From NCBI GenBank assembly GCA_946902875.1, contig OX336340.1, forward strand, positions 13,469,566 to 13,533,565: a stretch of DNA of 64,000 nucleotides, given 5' to 3'. Under the pieces are notes generated by a model. The model ran no database searches. It was not told the DNA's origin and saw nothing but the letters and a program-made list of their open reading frames with translations. Below are positions 22,446 to 35,100 of the stretch, in pieces (position 1 is the first letter of the stretch; each line of letters opens with the position of its first letter). The translations under genes were made by a program, and so were the position numbers. Source of the DNA: Nematopogon swammerdamellus (lineage: Eukaryota > Arthropoda > Insecta > Lepidoptera > Adelidae).

Positions 22446-22699
22446 TACCGACCATACTTCAAATATCCCCACAGAAAATAATCCTAAGGTGTCGCATAAG
22501 TCACATGATCTTGGAGGCCAACTTACAGGCCCATTACGCGAAATTGTGCTCTCATCGAATGTTTCCTTCAATAAATTATCGGTGAATAAATTGATCGCGT
22601 CGGACGTTGTGTGGCTCGCTTCACCATGGCTTCACCGTCTTGTAATGGCCAAGCGGCTTAAATTTTTGCACGAGCTGGATCTTGTAACTTCGTTAACTG

Positions 22700-23545
22700 A
22701 GATTTTTCCTCAAAATCTTCCATAAAGTGGATGGACACAACTTCAATTGCTGTGCATGACGGCGAATGGACTCATTCGGGTCCTCCTCAATACTAAGCTA
22801 CACAGTAGCAACCAATACATGGTTCTTGGAATTTCTTGCTCGATTGAAGATTATGTGTAGGGTAAAATCATTGACTTGGTAAAATCTTCCATAAAGTGGA
22901 TGGGCACAACTTTAATTGCTGTGCATAACGGCGAATGGAATCATTCGGGTCCTCCTCAATAGTAAGCTACACAGCAGCAACCAATACATGGTTGTTCGAA
23001 TTTCTTGCTCGATTGAAGATTATGTGTAGGGTAAAATAATTAACTTGGTAAAATCTTGCTTGCTTGCTTGCTTGCTGTGCATGGCCGCGAATGGACTCAT
23101 TCGGGTCCTTCTCAATACTAAGCTACACAGGAGCAACCACTCTAGGGATGTTTGAATTTCTTGCTCGATTGAAGATTATGTGTAGGGTAAAATCATTGAC
23201 TTGGTAAAATCTTCCATAAAGTGGATGGGCACAACTTTAATTGCTGTGCATGACGGCGAATGGACTCATTCGGGTCCTACTCAATACTAAGCTACACAGC
23301 AGCAACCAATACATGGTTGTTCGAATGTCTTGCTCGATTGAAGATTATGTGTAGGGTAAAATAATTAACTTGGTAAAATCTTGCTTGCTTGCTTGCTTGT
23401 TTGCTTGCTGTGCATGACGGCGAATGGACTCATTCGGGTCCTTCTCAATACTAAGCTACACAGGAGCAACCACTCTAGGGATGTTTGAATTTCTTGTTCG
23501 ATTGAAGATTATGTGTAGGGTAAAATCATTGACTTGGTAAAATGA
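22700..23545. repeat. Tandem array, five units of 156-169 bp
   Basis: TCCTCCTCAA (or a variant) recurs at 22781, 22950, 23106, 23275 and 23439. Each unit has GCTGTGCATGACGGCGAATG and GATTGAAGATTATGTGTAGG. Units alternate between a form with TTCCATAAAGTGGATGGGCA and one where this is replaced by a TTGC run. Confidence 0.9.
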
Positions 23546-24260
23546 ACGTAGCACACGGTGAGTTTCGCGAACTGAACAACGAGCGGTGTTCTAGCGTAAG
23601 TATATTCATGTTGAAATGGCAAACCACAGACTAAATAGGGATAAATATGGAAAACTAAGCTTAACACAATTATACCGTCAGCTGACAAATCGGCTGTTGC
23701 TTAAAAAAAAAAAGTGACGCCGATTCTAAAAACCAACCTCTAAAAAACATCCTTTATTACGCGTATCAGCTTTAAGCTGGTAGTGTATCTAAAAGGTAAA
23801 TAATATTATTATTCCGAAAACCCGAAACATTGCTCTATTTCTTCATTGCAGAATCCAAGCCAGCAATCCAGGGAAGTCCCGGAAAACATAAAAAAAACTA
23901 TTCCAAATTGCCACGAACTGGAGATTGTAATAAATTCACCACGGCTTATGTTATGTTTAATTTTTTTTATTATTTTGACAGTTCTGCGCAAAGGTTGTCC
24001 TCAAATAGGATGTGATAATTTTATCCTTTGTGGACGCGAAGCAGTGACAGGACAGAACAATCCATGACAGGATTAATACGGCACCTGCATTCTTATACGA
24101 GTACCTGTCAGTTAATTGTGCACTGTACACAATTTAATGATCTTCTTCACAATATTGAAAATAAAAAAATAATTCTTGGGCTCTATAAGTTATGCAAACC
24201 AAATAGTTATCATAGTTACCTAGATATTATGATTGTAAACAGACCTGAATTTCTGTATCG
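23546..24260. other. No gene seen
   Basis: AT-rich, unassigned. A short match to the SINE phrase CCAGCAATCCAGGGAAGTC is at 23858. Confidence 0.4.
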
Positions 24261-24264
24261 TATC

Positions 24265-24510
24265 GTATTCAGTGCTAAAGGGCAACAGGCTAACAACCTC
24301 TCACCTTGGCACGTTTCTTCCACCGAGCTATGCAGCATGTGGATCTTCGTGCCTTACTGGCTGCTTGACAGTTGACTTGCCCGAATACTTTGCTAGATGG
24401 TGCGGTGGTCGGTGTTGTGCTGTAATTTACAAAGAGTACTTGCAGCACTACACAGATTACTCTGCTCACCCCGATTTTTGGGATACAGCGTGTGGTATGT
24501 ATGAATGTGT
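24265..24510 (+). repeat. Dispersed repeat (GTGCTAAAGGGCAACAGG type)
   Basis: CTCACCTTGGCACG, CTTCCACCGAGCTATGCAGC, CTTCGTGCCTTACTGGCTGC and GATTACTCTGC recur at 26430-26665. The tail part also occurs at 31066-31170. Confidence 0.75.
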
Positions 24511-25129
24511 CGTAAAAATTCTATAGGACGCTGATCTATCCATTTCGTCTGTTCACTTATTGCATACAGCAATTCTATTGCTTGCAGAAGGTATGTAAAA
24601 CCCAGCGTGTGGTAATAAAATTAAATGTCAATATGTTTGCTTGGCAAAATCTAAAAAAGTAGCAATGTGCTATTGAAGTTTTTCTCAAACCCAGCAAACT
24701 AATAGAACAATCCGAAAATATTTAACTCACGTTCATAAATGCGGTCCACTTAAAAATACCAAAAAGTTACATTTAAATATTTAGTATGTCGGGTATATGT
24801 AGGCGTAGGTATATTTTCTCGTAAATGCTTACATACTTTATAAGTTTAGACAAATAGATAGAAATATTGACACATAATAACAGTCATAAGAAAATATGAA
24901 ATAAAACATAATTCTTTGTATAAGATTTTATTTTTATATTAAAGTACCTACCTAGAAATAAGAATAAGGCGAATATCGACATCCTCTTTCGAGACCACTC
25001 ACACTCTTTGTTATGCGTCACTATGCGTGTGCTTTTGTAACCAACGTATTTTACGTATATTATCGTACATAATAAAAATAAAGTATATGATAAAGTATTT
25101 CGTAATAAATAAAAATAAAGTATATGATA

Positions 25130-25560
25130 TGTATGTTTGTGTGATTTGTTTGTATTATACGGTTTTTATTATTATATCATCAATACTAATAATAAATCTG
25201 TAAGGGATGGTCATGGAGTAAGTTGCTTTGTTTTTTTAGATATTGGGTTTGTAGACTCTGTGTATGATACTAAAACTAAATTTAGGATTTTTAGAAATCA
25301 TTTCTGTATGTATGTATGTTCCACCATAACTCTTAAACCGATCATCTGAATTTGATGAAACTTCGTACAAGCACATTTACCTACACGGGACACAGGATAG
25401 GCTAAAATTCACTTCTGGTTACGCTAAAATGTAGCTCTCATACAAACCGAATTGTTTTGCGCGCTGAAATAAAGGTACACGGTAGTGGGCATACTTACTT
25501 TCTTCTATTTAAATACGAATTACACGCGAGCGAAGCCGCGGGGAAAAGCTAGTTATTTAA
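25130..25560 (+). mobile_element. Helitron-like non-autonomous element
   Basis: Contains CTTAAACCGATCATCTGAAT and GATGAAACTTCGTACAAGCA, and ends CACGCGAGCGAAGCCGCGG then GGAAAAGCTAGT. The GC-rich hairpin just before CTAG|T fits a Helitron 3' end; no Rep/helicase gene is present. Confidence 0.6.
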
Positions 25561-25741
25561 TAAAAAAACACATATTTTTTTATATTTCGACAAAGTCCTC
25601 TTCACATAAAATTGTTCAATCTTAATCGTTTGTATTATACGCAATAAACATAATATATACATGTATTCTTAATAAATATAATAGGTATAACATAGATTTA
25701 CAATCACATAAATACGATTATATAAATGAATTATAATAATA

Positions 25742-25747
25742 TTTATT
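25742..25747 (-). terminator. Candidate poly(A) signal of gene B
   Basis: AATAAA on the minus strand about 370 bp after the stop codon, in AT-rich sequence. Other AT-rich hexamers nearby could serve instead. Confidence 0.3.
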
Positions 25748-26118
25748 CGTTTTAGCATAAGATAGCATATAGATAAATTGGATAAGTATGTATATGTATT
25801 ATTGGCCATATAAGGAGATTTACAAAAATTATGGCACTTTAGAAATTATTGTATTACTTTTCAATATATTAATGAACAGGAAATCGAGATGCTTAATGTA
25901 CTCCACTAAATATGAGCAAATTATACATAATATAGTGTTAGAATTAAAACAGTACTCGTATGCATTGTGTAATGACTTGGTATACAAAGGCACACACATA
26001 ACAACCCTCAGACGTCACAGGTACATAGAGGCACTGACACTACCCCACATAAGTCTTTGTTTCGGCTCATACGCCACGGTACGCATGCGCGGTAGCGATG
26101 GCTAGGCGGGCGGAGGCT

Positions 26119-29100
26119 CTACTGCTGGTAGTAGGTGCCCTTGTAGTCTAGCGCTTGTCTCTCTTCGTGAGCGCGCGCCGCGTCTGGGTTGTTCTTGGAC
26201 TCTAGGGCGGCACGCTCCTGAAAATAACAAAATTAACATTCTGTATTATACTACCTAACATTATTTCTTCCTAGCCCTTGCCACAATAAACGTCACCAAA
26301 ACAGACAATCAGTTTTATGGCTCAGATCTATTGTCTGTATCGTGTGGGGCCGGTACTTAAAAAGAATAGCCCCAGTGCATCTCTCCCCATGCATGTCGTA
26401 AAAGGCGACTAAGGGATAAGGACAAGATGCCGTGCTAAAGGGCGACAGGCTCGCCACATCTCACCTTGGCACGGTACTTCCACCGAGTCATGCAGCAGGT
26501 TGGTCTTCGTGCCTTACTTGCTGCTTGATCGATTAAATCTTGTTCGAATACTTTGCGAAACGTGGTGGTTGGTGTTGTGCTGTAATTTACCAGAGTTATT
26601 GCAGCACAACACCGATTACTCTGCTTACCCCGATTGTCGGGATTCAGCGTGTGTGATATGTATCTATTGTCTTCAATGGGAACTGGTCGGAATGATGTTA
26701 TGGCTAAAAGGCTCAGGACGGTTTAAATTTACTATATGTAATACAAATTCCGTACCTACATTCTACTGATTTGAACATTAATTGTACTGGGCAATCAATT
26801 ATTTTTAGATTTTGTTGAAGTATATTATTTCTCTATGGTTGAATTACATATAATATGTATTTTAAATTTTTCTGTAAAAATATTAACATTCAAGTCAAAC
26901 ACATGTCCATGCACAGACTTCGATTCCATATTTGTCATTTGAAAAATTGAGCAAATGTTCAAAAAAAAAATTCACCCTCAAGGTGTCTAACGACGCCCAC
27001 GGACATTCGGTCGTATGCGGGGGTTGCGAATGCAACGCCGGCCTGACAGGTGCCCATTCACGCCCCTCTTGAAGGACCCGCGACTGGACTTGGGGGGAAA
27101 TATATGAGCAGGTAGAGCGTTCCAGAGTTTACGGGTTCTGTAGAGGAAAGATCTGCAGAACCGATTTGTACGCATCCGCGGTAAGTCCAGCGTGTAGGGA
27201 TTCAATCCCTGCCCAGTACGCGTCGTGCGGAGGTGGAAAGGGGACGGCGGGATCACGTTAAACAGCTCCTCCGAGAGCTCCCTATGGAATAAGCGATAGA
27301 ACACACTTAGGGAGCCGACATCCCTACGGAGTAGCAGTGGTTCTAGATCGTGGGACACTTCGGGGTCACCCACAAGTCGCACGGCTCGACGCTGGATCGA
27401 GTTCAGAGGTGCAAGCTGGTATTTGGCAGAGCCATCCCACAGGTGCATGCAAACGAGTTCATCAACAGAGAAATATTTGGAAACCAGTTCAAGTGTTCGC
27501 GGTTGCGTCCTTCTTCCAAGGTCGCTGTTGCATCTTTAACCGAGTTAACATTTTGTTCAAACCAGTTTGACGTTGTACTTGGACTGACTGCGTCAACATG
27601 CCCCCGAATAACATGAAGGTTAATTTTTACAGCTCATTGGAATGTTTAACATTCAATTTACAGTAATTCCATATTGATGACTGGACCTTCTATGTTGGTC
27701 CGATCCATATTTGCAAGCTAACGAGCGGCGGGTGGGCGAGTGGTCTGGGCGTCGTCAGTCAGTCCGAGGTTCGAATCCGGTCGGCGTGTACCAATGAGTT
27801 TATTTTTACGAAAAATACGTGCATACCTACACCTGCTGCTTCGCCGTTCAAATCCAGTGTAAAACTGTAGGTCCCTTCCCTTGATCCTTACTAGGTGGTA
27901 GGTACAAACTGTAGCCCACTGCTTTATTACCACCTTACTGGATGTAAGATGGCCGTATAGCAGCCTAGGCTGTGTATCTGTATCCGGTATGACACCTATG
28001 GTCTCGAATGTGTTTTTGGCTGGTCGAAACATGCACTTTGAGCCCTCCGACTCAGCCACCCGATTACATATCATAATGGTACCGGATTACTTAAAAAATA
28101 ATAAGTGACATCGCTGAAAGTATCTTGTTATACTTATCAAATTACCTGGTTAGCCTTGATGCCGGCGTAAATGAGATCGAGACCCTTCTGGATCTCCGGA
28201 GAAACGGGCGGCGGCGTGGGGATGTGGTCTCCCTTGACCCGGAAGCCGAACTCGTCCGCGGTGTACTCTACGCTGATGACCTGCCCCTCGGGTGAGGTGT
28301 AGCTGTAGGTGCCGTGCTGCACGAGAGCGTCCTGGTTCTCGCCGACATTCTTCAGGAAGCCGGTTTCTTCGGCCAGGATGTTGTTACCAGTTTCGTATCT
28401 GAAACACACATCACTTATTTGAAAATGTCTCGGACAGAAAAAACTGGTGTGGTCGGGAGGAGAACTATGTTTAGCAGTAGACATCAGCAGGCTTTTAAAG
28501 AAGAAGAAGGCTCCTCTGCGATGGGTAAGGTCCACCTTCAAGATGGCCTTGGCACCGATCTCTCTACCCATATATTTTTCTCCAAGTACAGTCTCGGGTC
28601 CTTCAAGAGGGACGTGAATAGACACCTCTCAGGCCGGCATGGCATTCGTAATCCCCGCACACGATCGAATGTCCACGGGCGTCGTTAGACACCTTATGGG
28701 TAGCTCGGCGCTAAATTACGCGCCTTCAATAAAAACAACTAATGGTATTTTATCCTGAAGCTTAGTAACCATTTTGGCCACTTTAAATACTTATAGGTTC
28801 ATACATACACAAATTAATTTCTAATTCTTATTTCAAAATTACCTGACTTGACAGGTGGTTGAATTGATTTGAAATTTAAAATACGTTGCAAGGAAAAGTG
28901 AGCAAAATTTAAACGTGCGGTGGAAAAGGACGTTCAGGAGAAAATAATATGTGGAATCCTTATGAAGTTAGTAATAAGCTTAAGTAAGTAGGTACGTACA
29001 TTTATATTTTTATGAAACGAAGCTGCCTTAATGACATTAACAAAACATAATGTGCGCGTAATAGGCACTCTAATTATGTTACGTTGAGTAAATGAATCTA

Positions 29101-32100
29101 TTACGATATTACGAATCTAATGTTTGCGAAATTCGAACAAACATGTGTGCATTTAGTCGTAGCATTTAGTTCACATTATAAAGGCTGGCGTCATTTAACA
29201 AAATATGTATGCAGCGATAATCTAATAAGTACCTATCGTAATGGCGGAACATTGTATGTAAATTAGCTGTTTAACCTATGCATGTGTGGTAGTGTTCCAA
29301 ATGACTTTTTTTTTATGGAAACTGACACGGTTGGCTACATCACCTACAACGTCCGTGATGTCAGCCCATAACACCGGGTGAACTAGGTGCCATTGTTAGT
29401 GCTTCCCCCTTTGATCGTGCCGGCTACACTGAACTGGTCGGAAAACACAAACTATTTACATAGCCGTTTAGACCGAAGTTTCATTCAGTGCGGTGGTACT
29501 AATCCGGGCGGATTAAACCCTACCACCAAGTAAGATTAGGAGGGAAGGGACCTACAGTTTGTTGTCTACGTCTACGTCTACGATAATGTTAGAAATACTG
29601 GTGCGTCCTACCTACATCGACCAACATCAGTAGGTACATTTAACAAAACAGTTAAATTGGTATGTATGCACATTTTAGATATTTACAATAAAAATAATTG
29701 GGGGGATGAAGGATAAGTAATATAATGAATGCATTGAGATAATTTTTGAAATTTTATCTGTGTTTGTATGTTTGGTGCACGCATCACGTGAAACTACTGA
29801 ACCAATTCGAACGAAGCTTTCATAAAATTATAGCGCTTAACTCGGTGCAACATATAGGCTATATAGATCACGCCATTATTCATATGAGCTGAGCAGTGGG
29901 GTCGTAAGTGATCGCAGTCGAATTATGTGATTTACTAGGCCCTAAATTCCCAATTTTTTTAAATTTTAGATTCAGTAGTTTCGGTGATAAGGAGGGATGC
30001 TCGATTTTCGTATATTTTCCTTAATGTCTTAAAGCATGAATTTTAAAATAATAAACAAATATATTTTTATTAAATGTTTTCTAATTTTGTGCCCCATAAT
30101 TGAAATTCTTTCATTTACGCTATACGTCCGTGACTGGGTCATCAAACTCTTTCGTCCAGTAGATTCGGAGAAAATAATGTTGTGGGACTGACACGAGACT
30201 ATTCCTATAAGAAAGAAAGAAAGAAAGAAAGAAAATTGATTTATTAGCACATAAAAACACATTACAAATTAACAATTTAACATATGGTAAACATGCCAAT
30301 AGGTCCCATCTCAGCATGTTGCAAATTAGCACTCTTGCTAGAATAGTGCCAACTGCGCTGTTTTTCAGATGGGACCTGCCTATCTAGGTGGCGCCAATCT
30401 TGCGTATAAATAGTCATTATTTTATATTATATAAAAAGAAAAAAAAAAAAGATAAAGCACAGACTAAGTAGTCTGTGCCTATAAGGGTTCCATTTTTTCG
30501 GCGGTAGGGAACTATAAAATTCATAACATTGAGTATCACGATTTCAAATAATTAATAAATCACCCTGATTATAGACTAGTGTTAACTGGAAATCCCCTCA
30601 ATACTCCAGTGGTCTCGACAACTTCCAAAGCAGTTTTACTCTGTCATCATTATCCCGGTCAACTAACCATGCTGTGACATTGAACAGTGGCCGATCAACT
30701 TTCAGCAATTACACGGACGGCAAGAAAGTGGTCCGACCGACTCGCCAGACTCGCGGGAGTGGCGCTACGTGAAGGTACAAATTACACCGACCACGATACT
30801 CACTTCCTCGAACGATGAACAAAATTGCGGTAAGCGTACTGCTTTGATTGATTGAGTTGAAATATATCTATATGAATATTGTATCTAGCAAACTGGAGCC
30901 GCCGCGAGGTCGCCTCGGTCGAGGGAAATGATCAACGTCGTGGGTCGACTCGGGTCGTGGCAAGCACCCGACCGATTTTATTTTATATTTTGGTTTTAAT
31001 TGTAATTTTTTTATAAATATTTACTTAATTATTTTGTTAATTGTTATCCAGTATTTGCCAAACGCGATGTTCGCTGTTGTACTGTAATTTACCAGTGGTC
31101 TTTGCAGCACATCACCGATTACCCTGCTTACCCTGATGGTCGGGGTACAGCGTGCGGTATGTTTGTATGTATTTTTGTTAATAAATGATCCCTCACGCAT
31201 ATGATAACACTTCATCATAAATAACACTTTGCACCGTATGTCTATTCTAAAAGGTGTAATAATTTATTTTTCCTCCTGTAACTGAAATTAGTAATGAGCA
31301 AATCTGAGAGTTCTCTACCTAAAATAACTGTCTCTACATACCTTTGTGTCTTCAATATATTTGTTTAGCGAATTGGTCTAAATAGAAACTTACGAAGTCT
31401 TGTAGCTGCCATCAGTTCCCTGCTCCTTGTCGAAGCGGATGATGGGTATCCAGGTGGTGGTCTCAAACTGGTTCCTCCTCAGGTCCTGCTCGACAGACTT
31501 CTGCTGGCGGAAGTCCTGCGGCTGGTAGTTGTTGTAGTTCTGCTCCGCGGGCTGCTGGTCCGCCGCCGCTGCCTGCTGAGGCTGCTCCGGCTTCAGGCTC
31601 ACTCTCCGCTGGGGGAGGGCAGCGCTGAGCGCGAGGCACGCGCATGCCACCACCTGAAACATTCATTACAAATGTATTAGAAAACTCTGCAGACATTTTG
31701 ACAAAATGTAATATTTTGACCCATATTTCTCTAAATGTAGCCTTTCTAATTAAGTAGGTATACTTTCTTCGGTAATTATGATTTTGATTGTATTGTACCA
31801 CGTTTTTGAAGCAAGCCTCTGGAGCGAATTTGAGAATTTTTTCCATTAAAACATGCTACCTATACCTAATAACAAATATTGTTTAAATATCTTCAAATAA
31901 AAATATATATATTATGTCTTTATTTCTTCCAGTTATTGAAATTCCGGTGTCTTGTTCGTTTATAAAATCCAGTAATATTAATAATTCACATTCTGCATTC
32001 AGTGTGCAATCAACCGATAAACTTGTAATAACAAAGCCGTAAAAAATCGTAAATGTTTTCATAAACACGTTTCAAACATTATACAAACACTTGTATACAT

Positions 32101-35100
32101 GATCGTCAATTCAAATTAAACGAGTGCCATTAGGCTCTAGGCACTGTTAGTGCTGATTTGAATGTATGTAGGTAATCTATTCAGCTGATAGAGTGAAGTA
32201 ACACTGTGCAACAAAACATTGCGGGTGAGCAAGAAGTCGCATTTCGTCTTATGCAACCCGGGATGATCAATTGGTGCGTCACAGAGAGCATAACAGATAC
32301 TTTCATTGAAGTGTCCTGAGAAACGAATTTAAAAGAGCCGTGTTCGTGTACATATTATATAGTTATAATGTCGCATCTGTGCATGCCATGTGTGTACGTC
32401 TACACTGGTTTTGCTGCGAGCAAAGTAGTGGAAAATGTTTGAAACGAGAAAATGTTACCTAATTTGTAACAATATGATTTTAGCATATATGTATAGTGCA
32501 CGCCTGTATTCAAACTTGTCCACTAGCATGCCGACAAAATACAGACAAATTCAGAAAGGCCCTTTATTGCAGAGGGCGGTAAAAGATATGATCGTTGTCT
32601 GCCTCACGGAAAATTTAGCACTTTAGCAGCATTTATTACATCTGCACTGACACAGCAGAGATGAAGTCTGAGATAGCTCAGACGTCTTCCGTCAGACAAA
32701 GAGCTTAATCATATTCGGTGTGTCGCAAGCGGCTGAGGAAACAATGGGCTCTGACGCTTATGAAAGAGGGTCGCCATTCGACACGCAGTTGGGCGAAAGT
32801 CTATGCATAACAGGCTGTTGTGTTATGCGTTCACTCACGCAGGTGTGTCGGGATAGAGCCAATCTTCTTGTGAGTATGTATAACAATCTCCATGTGGGTT
32901 GTTTTCGTTATGAGAAAGTACAATAAAAGGTGATGCTAAATTTTTTTCTTAGTTAAGAAAAACAATTTAGGTTTCAGAGCACAGAGAAGCGATCGGCGCC
33001 CCCAGCCCCGGTATTTCTTGCTCTGTATTTTAGAGAGACAGAGTAAATGTTGTTAGATCAGTTATCGTAGACCCATCTTTTTTATCCGTAATGGGAGAAC
33101 CCAAAAAATTAGAGATGATTTGTTATAGCTGCGTACGTATTTGTATACGGAAATCACAAGAACCAAATTGTTTTATTTTTGTAGAGAGAGCTGCGGTGTG
33201 AATTCTTTGTGATGTTTTAAAATATTCCTTGAGCCCTTTGCAATGAAAGTGCAAGCTTAGGATCCAGTAATGGCGTAGTCAGCAATGTAAAGTAAGGCGT
33301 ATTATTTTGTTTTATACATTATGTACACTTCTCAAATATTTCGGCGCTTGCCGTCGTCAGTAAGTCGTTGAAAAAACGCGAGAGTGTTTTTAATATTTAT
33401 TATAATATATATATGTATAAACTTTCAATAAAGTAAGGCGTGGACTAGAACCGCTCGCCGGTGTCTGTTGTAACGTCAGGTGACGCACGTTTTTCTAACG
33501 TTGCTCCACGGCTCCAAGTATGTCAAAATCGACTTCGGCCCGTTGCGAAGACGCCTCAAATTGGAACACAATCGGCGAAGCTCCTCTACCGGTCTCGACC
33601 GGTTCTACGACACCATCATCGGTTACGAGCCCAACTACAGTACCTCTACCTCCCATTGGCTCGTCTCTACCGATCTCGAATTAGGAACCAACAGCCATGA
33701 TTTACTACTCAGAAGAAAAAGAGAGGTTCTTCAAGACAACTTTGGGAGGGTCTAGGAGAAAATTACATCAGGCACGCTTGTGCTGGCCGTCGAGCCGATG
33801 TATGACGCAAATATGCATTTCTCTCATCTCGTATTACAATCGACTTATGAAATATTTATTGCGGTCAAACAAAGCTGACACTAATTTCTTAAAAATTATG
33901 TTTGCCTATGACTAGGCTCAGTTTATCGTTTATACGTAAAAAAATTATTGATGTCAATATTGGCATTGGTATATTTTATATTAGTTAAAAAAAATTTAGA
34001 AGAAAAAAAAGAGTTAAAAAAATATATATATAAACTCGTTAATGCACAGTTCGAACATCAACATACCTAATGCTTTCCTACCTGACCTTTTTTCGGTTAC
34101 CTTATGAACATTTAACAAAATTTGGATAATATAATGATCACTGGAAACTAATAAATACATAAGTAGTTTCATTTCTATGTTTGAGTGCCTGTATTAAATT
34201 AGTAGCTTGATGATTATACCAGAATTAGAGCTACAGTAATTAGGTAATTACGCGTGTGCTCAACTTAATCTCGAAAAGTATCTCTGTTCAAGATTTTCTG
34301 TGCGTACTTAAAACAAATCTCTGCCTAGAGAAAGGTATCCGATTACAGCAGGTAATAGTTCAATGTGTTAAGTTAGCAATGAAGTTAGCGCTAATAAGTG
34401 GAACGCTGTCTGTGCAACTGACCTAGTGGCTTATTGTGTAACAACTCGCAGGTACCTAATTGATCTATGTACATAATATACTCGCCTACAGAGATGTTCA
34501 CTAGATGTAAACGTGTTACATGCACCTACTTAATTTTAACAGTAGAGTTTGTTGGTATGAATTTATATTAGTTAATTAGGTATTTATTTATTTTAGACTG
34601 GCCCATGCCAAGCAACAGATTTCCCCAAAATCTAAGCATGTAAAACTAACAACTCTTAGTAATTACAAACTTTTCTAGGTATAAGATATAAGCTTGTTAT
34701 ATACGCGGAAGAACGATAACCCGCTTTCCTAATGATAACAAATAACTAAAAAAAATGAAGTAGCGCCGCTGCTGCTGCTGACTACTGGATGTCAAAGTTC
34801 AGCAGCGACCAAGAACCGTAACGTGCGATACTTTCAAATCCTTATAGAAGATGCTGCAATAAACTGCCAGACTACTGAATAATACTGAATAAACCGACCA
34901 TTAAATTTCAATATTGAATAAATTAATGAGGGTCTTGCAAAACTTTGAAGATTACTAGTGAAGGTACAGGTAAAGATACAGGAAAGGAATATTAAGGTGT
35001 TATGTTCTTGGACTGAACTACGAAAGAAATATTGTGAAAATATGTATTTGAAAAAGACAATAAACATATAAAAGTAGTATCTACAAGGAACGCTAAAACT

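Noticed and set aside
23543..23560. Plus-strand ATGAACGTAGCACACG followed by gtgagt
   Set aside because: Directly after the tandem array, with no partner exon or promoter seen.
30814..30828. Plus-strand ATGAACAAAATTGCG followed by gtaagc, like a first exon of a secreted protein
   Set aside because: No TATA box and no following plus-strand exon found; lies in gene B intron 2 on the other strand.
33480..33755. 91-residue plus-strand frame
   Set aside because: Two overlapping frames of similar length and no recognised motif; probably a repeat remnant.
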